This document shows, in pieces, positions 60,291 through 64,000 of a stretch of 64,000 nt of DNA. The stretch lies in contig JAHLEZ010000002.1 in assembly GCA_020726505.1 (NCBI GenBank), forward strand, positions 2,232,001-2,296,000. Direction: 5' to 3'. The translations under genes and the position numbers were made by a program. The notes below the pieces were generated by a model. The model saw only the letters and a program-made list of their open reading frames with translations. It ran no database searches and was not told the origin of the DNA. This stretch comes from Leptodontidium sp. MPI-SDFR-AT-0119. Lineage: Eukaryota; Ascomycota; Leotiomycetes; Helotiales; Leptodontidiaceae. Each line of letters opens with the position of its first letter. Within the stretch, counting starts at the first letter, position 1.

Positions 60291-63200
60291 TCAAACCTCA
60301 ACATTCACAAAGTTGAATGTGGGCACCCCAGGAACAGCACTCTCCGCGCTCTGCGGCAAGGTGTCGAGTTTCTTCTCCTCCCCAGCAAGGACACCAGCCT
60401 TCCCACCCTCGTCGACACGAATAACATCCACAACCGTCAAACCAGCCGCCTTCTTAAGACCAGGCACCATGTTCAAGAGGGTAGTCACCTCATCGAATGC
60501 CAATTGGCGGGAGAATACCACATCCGGCTTCTCGCCTGCAACGAGTCTCTTCTTGAGTGCTTGAACAAAAGGCATCGCCTTCTTCATCTCGCCCATCTTA
60601 GCGATCTTGCCATTGAGCTCCTTGTCATTCGCTGATTTCGTCTCAGGGTTCCAAGCGTCGCGCACGAGATCAATATATTTCTCCTGCCAGGATGGGAACT
60701 CGGCCGCTGCGAAGATGGTGAGCTTCTTGGGCTTCTTGAGATCGTATCCGATGTCTTTGCCCTTTGCTTTTTTCTTCTGTTGTGCGGCTTCCGCGGATGT
60801 GATGTTTGAGGAGGTGGCCCGGACGTATTCGCGTGCTGCGGTGAGGGACGCGATGGGAGCTGGAACGGTAGGGTAGAGCGCGTTTTGGATAGTGGTAGGC
60901 TTGTTGAGAAGTTCGAGCCAGATGTATTCTGACCAATGTGGTGCGACAACTGTGAGAAGGAGGGCTTGCAATTCGATGAACTGTAGGACGAGATCTTTGT
61001 GCATCTTGATACCGGCTGCGACACTGGCTTCGCGGTAGAAGTCACGGGCTGTGGTGAAGTCGTAGAATGCTGACTTGAGTGCGAGCTTGTAGTTGGTCTC
61101 CTCATAATGCTTCTTCGCTTCGTGGACGAGACCATTCATCTCGTTCTCAAAGAGGGCATCCAAGAAATCGTTCTTCGGCCCTGTTCGGAGCTTGTCTTGA
61201 TCCTTGACTTGCTCTTCGCACCATTCGCGCAAGTTGAAAAGACGGAGAACACTGGTATCAGCGACATCCTCTTCAAAGTTGGCATCAGCAACCCCATCAC
61301 CAGCATCTGCTAAGGCAATTCGACTTGCATCAGCACCGTACTTCTTGGTCAAATCGTCGAGAGTCATGAAGTTTCCGGTCGATTTACTCATCTTCTCTCC
61401 ATTAAGGAGCAAATGACCGTTGGCACGAATGCTCGATGGCCAGTACTCAGGCGGGAAAATCGCAATGTGGATGTAGAGGAAGAATGTGAGATGATTGGGG
61501 ATGAGATCCTTTCCTGATACTCGGAGATCCAATGGGTACCAGTATTCAAATTCTCTACGCATAGACGCAAGGATATCCTTCGAAATCTTGCTGTCGAGGA
61601 TTTCGTCGCTAAGATCCCGGCGTGCGAAGACATAATCCCAAACTTCGTCGGTCATCTGCTCTGGCTTAACACCACCTAATCCAGGGGTCTTGCCAAAGAT
61701 GTCAGCATGAAGATAATGAGCGATGGTGTAGTAAGCCATGTAAATGGTACTGTCACTCAAACTCTCCACCAAGAACTGAGGATCCCAAGGAAGCTTTGAA
61801 CCGAGACCGTAAGTCCGAGCGCATGCCCATTGGTTGAGCCAGTTGAGAACACCCTCGAATCCGTTCTTGGTTTCTTGCGAATATGTGTTAAGACCCTTGC
61901 CATCTTTGTTGTCCACATATTCCAAGGCGGTAGTTCTCCAGGAAGCCTCTCCATAATCAAGATACCACTGATCCATAAGCGCAACACAGCAATCATCTCC
62001 AGATCTGCTCACAACCTTCTTCTCTGGCTCCGAATATGCGAATCCATCACCAGCATCCAAAAGTTGTTGTCTAACCTTTGGCTTGGCAACCTCTACCTTG
62101 TCGCCCTTGAACTCTCCGTAGCACATAATGCCCTGATAGAAACCCTCCTTGTAAGCGAGTTCCTTGGCCTCCTCAAGTTGCTTGGTATCCTTTGGTGATG
62201 AGATCTTAAGCTTCTTGACCAAGAATGGCGCGGTCAAGTTACCATAAGATGGAGTCTCGATGATGGGAAGGATCTCTAAGTCTACCCACTCCTTCTTGAT
62301 CCCATAATAGTCTGCCTTCTTAGCAAGCTCCGTGACAGTTGCAAAATCATCAGGACTGTCCGATGGAACGCAAGTGACAACTCCAGTACCCTTCGTAGGG
62401 AGGACATTCTCCATAGGAAGGATTCTAACCTCCTTGTAGACTGAAAGTGGCGCATTGACTAGGGTTCCAACACAAGCCGAACCGACAATCTCCGCAACCT
62501 TTTCAAAAACTCCATTTTGGGGGAAGACTCCTTGGTATGCCATATTCCGCGCAGCTCGATCGGTGATGATGTAGAACTCCTTTTCGGAAACCTTGAAAAC
62601 GCCATATGTGATCTTGGGTCCAACGAAGCAGCAAGTCTGGCCATACATCGTCTCAGCTCTAAGAGTCGCAGGAACAAAAAATACACTAGCATCTTCAGGA
62701 ACCTTGCCCTTGAGCACCTTTTCGGCCTCCGGTGCCCACTCCTTGACTTTCAACTTCAACGCCGTGTATTCTTGAGGTCCAACACCCTCTCCCTCGCTTC
62801 GGTCGTGATCCATACAAGGCTGGCCATCCTTGGGCGAGTAGATGGTATATCTCTTACCGAACTTGATCTTCTCCAACTGCTTAAGGCGGTTCATTTGCCA
62901 CCGAACAAATGAATCATAGTAGGGGTTGGCGTCTGTAGTAACAAATGATCGTCTCCAGTCGATTCTGCATCCGAAATTCGTAAGATCCCGTCTGCACAAC
63001 GGAGGGAAGAAATCCAACCAATGGTTCGTATCAGCAAACAAGTGGATTTCCTCCATTGGAATGCCCAAAGCTCGCATGATCTGGAACTGGTATTTCATCT
63101 TGACGACTTTCGACGCAGCCTTTCCCTTCTTCGCGGTGAACTTAGTGACATCCTCGTGGTGTGTGCTCGGCGCAGGTGTGGCCGATGCATTTGCCTTATC

Positions 63201-63740
63201 CTCCGCCGCATCCTCCTCTGTGTATCCCTCGAAGTTCTTCCCAAATAGCTTGACCTCGTTGATGAGCTTGTCGGCACATGCCTTGATTGGCATACCCGTG
63301 CAATGGAATCCGAGTGGGAACAATGCCCGCTTTCCCTGCATACGCGCAAACCCGGCGGTGAACTCGATTTTGCTGACCGTAAAACTGTGGCCTGCATGAA
63401 GAGTTCCATTCATGTACGGATATGCCATTGTACCGAAGAACTTGGGGTGTTGGGCTCGTACTTCCGCGGCGGAAATCGAGTGGAGGGGTATTTCGTCGGT
63501 GGAGGGAGCATTGGGTTGAAAGACACCATCTTCTTCCCATTTCTTCTGGTATTTCTTCTCGATCGCAATAAGGGTATCTCGTTTCTCGGTCTGTGGTAAT
63601 TTCATGCGTCAGATATGTTCTCGTAGCAAAATACTCTGCTCTGGACCAAATGGCGGGGTACTTACACCTTTTAATTCTTTTGTCTTGGAGATTGTCGCTG
63701 TCTCCAAGGCTTTCGCCGTACTCTCGACCGTGGCCGCCAT
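60291..63740 (-). CDS. Leucyl-tRNA synthetase, cytosolic
   Basis: This class Ia enzyme charges tRNA-Leu with leucine in the cytosol. Two exons, 63740-63666 (25 codons) and 63590-60291, give 1124 aa, the usual eukaryotic/archaeal-type length. The intron is 75 nt (GTAAGT...CACAG). The HIGH-type motif is MNGTLHAGH (His at residues 90 and 93) and the KMSKS motif is EKMSKSTGNF near residue 758. The inserted editing domain shows GTGVVTCVPSDSPDD, the region that clears misacylated tRNA. The C-terminal extension is Lys-rich and of the eukaryotic type. No mitochondrial targeting sequence is apparent, so this is not the mitochondrial form. Confidence 0.95.
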
Positions 63741-64000
63741 GATTGCAGATGTATTGAAGCTCTCCCAGGCGTGGAGTGTTGAGTTTTGTGGTGTTGTTGA
63801 GTCACCCTTTGCCTCCTGTCTGTTGACTCTTCATTTCTCGACTCGACTCACAGCCAAAACATCAAAGAGTTAGTGGGGCTCTTGCAGGGTTCGCTTTGTT
63901 GCCTTAGATGCGAGGCGACAACAGCTTCCATGAAATGGATGCTTGGAGTTTCTTGGAGGAACATCAACAGCTTCACAACATCACACCATGTTTTCCACAG
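63741..64000. other. 5' flank of the leucyl-tRNA synthetase gene
   Basis: The last 260 bases of the window are the leader and promoter of the synthetase gene. No coding sequence is supported. Confidence 0.4.

Overview
This window is nuclear DNA of a filamentous ascomycete (Pezizomycotina). The genes carry short GT-AG introns of about 44-90 nt (a few of 150-380 nt) with CTAAC/CTGAC branch points. There are two Zn2Cys6 regulators with single binuclear clusters, an RTA1-like protein, a HET-domain gene, a DHA2-type MFS transporter and a GPI-type Ser/Thr-rich wall protein, all typical of this group. A leotiomycete-like origin is plausible but is only my impression. No CRISPR, operon, rRNA or tRNA gene was found.

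Layout. 1-267 is the 3' end of an aquaglyceroporin gene. 3.4-7.3 kb holds an RTA1-like membrane protein, a Zn2Cys6 regulator and a convergent pyroglutamyl peptidase. 8.5-12.2 kb holds a dynamin-family GTPase convergent with a histidine phosphatase. 13.0-16.4 kb holds an MFS exporter convergent with a second Zn2Cys6 regulator. 17.9-20.8 kb holds an orphan protein and the TSC13-type enoyl-CoA reductase. 22.9-24.3 kb is a CCC1/VIT iron-manganese transporter. 26.0-32.4 kb is one very long gene for a DOCK-family Rac/Cdc42 exchange factor. 32.4-40.4 kb is gene-poor, with a cytochrome P450 C-terminal fragment and a HET-domain gene interrupted by one in-frame TGA. 40.4-42.6 kb holds a possible micro-exon gene and a conserved-looking unknown. 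46.7-53.0 kb holds 6-phosphofructo-2-kinase/fructose-2,6-bisphosphatase convergent with a 1006-aa protein carrying three tandem Zn2Cys6-like clusters. 54.8-57.6 kb holds a small membrane protein and a second histidine phosphatase, which diverge around a hAT-like non-autonomous transposon. 58.1-63.7 kb holds a GPI-type wall protein and cytosolic leucyl-tRNA synthetase.

Most genes are unrelated housekeeping or regulatory functions and do not form a biosynthetic cluster. The most unusual signals are as follows: the HET gene whose only defect is a UGA followed by CUA, a known readthrough context, inside the HET domain; the triple Cys-cluster protein ending in a SUMO-interaction-like motif; an 855-bp hAT-like element with a perfect 8-bp target duplication sitting in a divergent promoter; two strong inverted repeats; and a 121-bp tandem duplication inside an intron.
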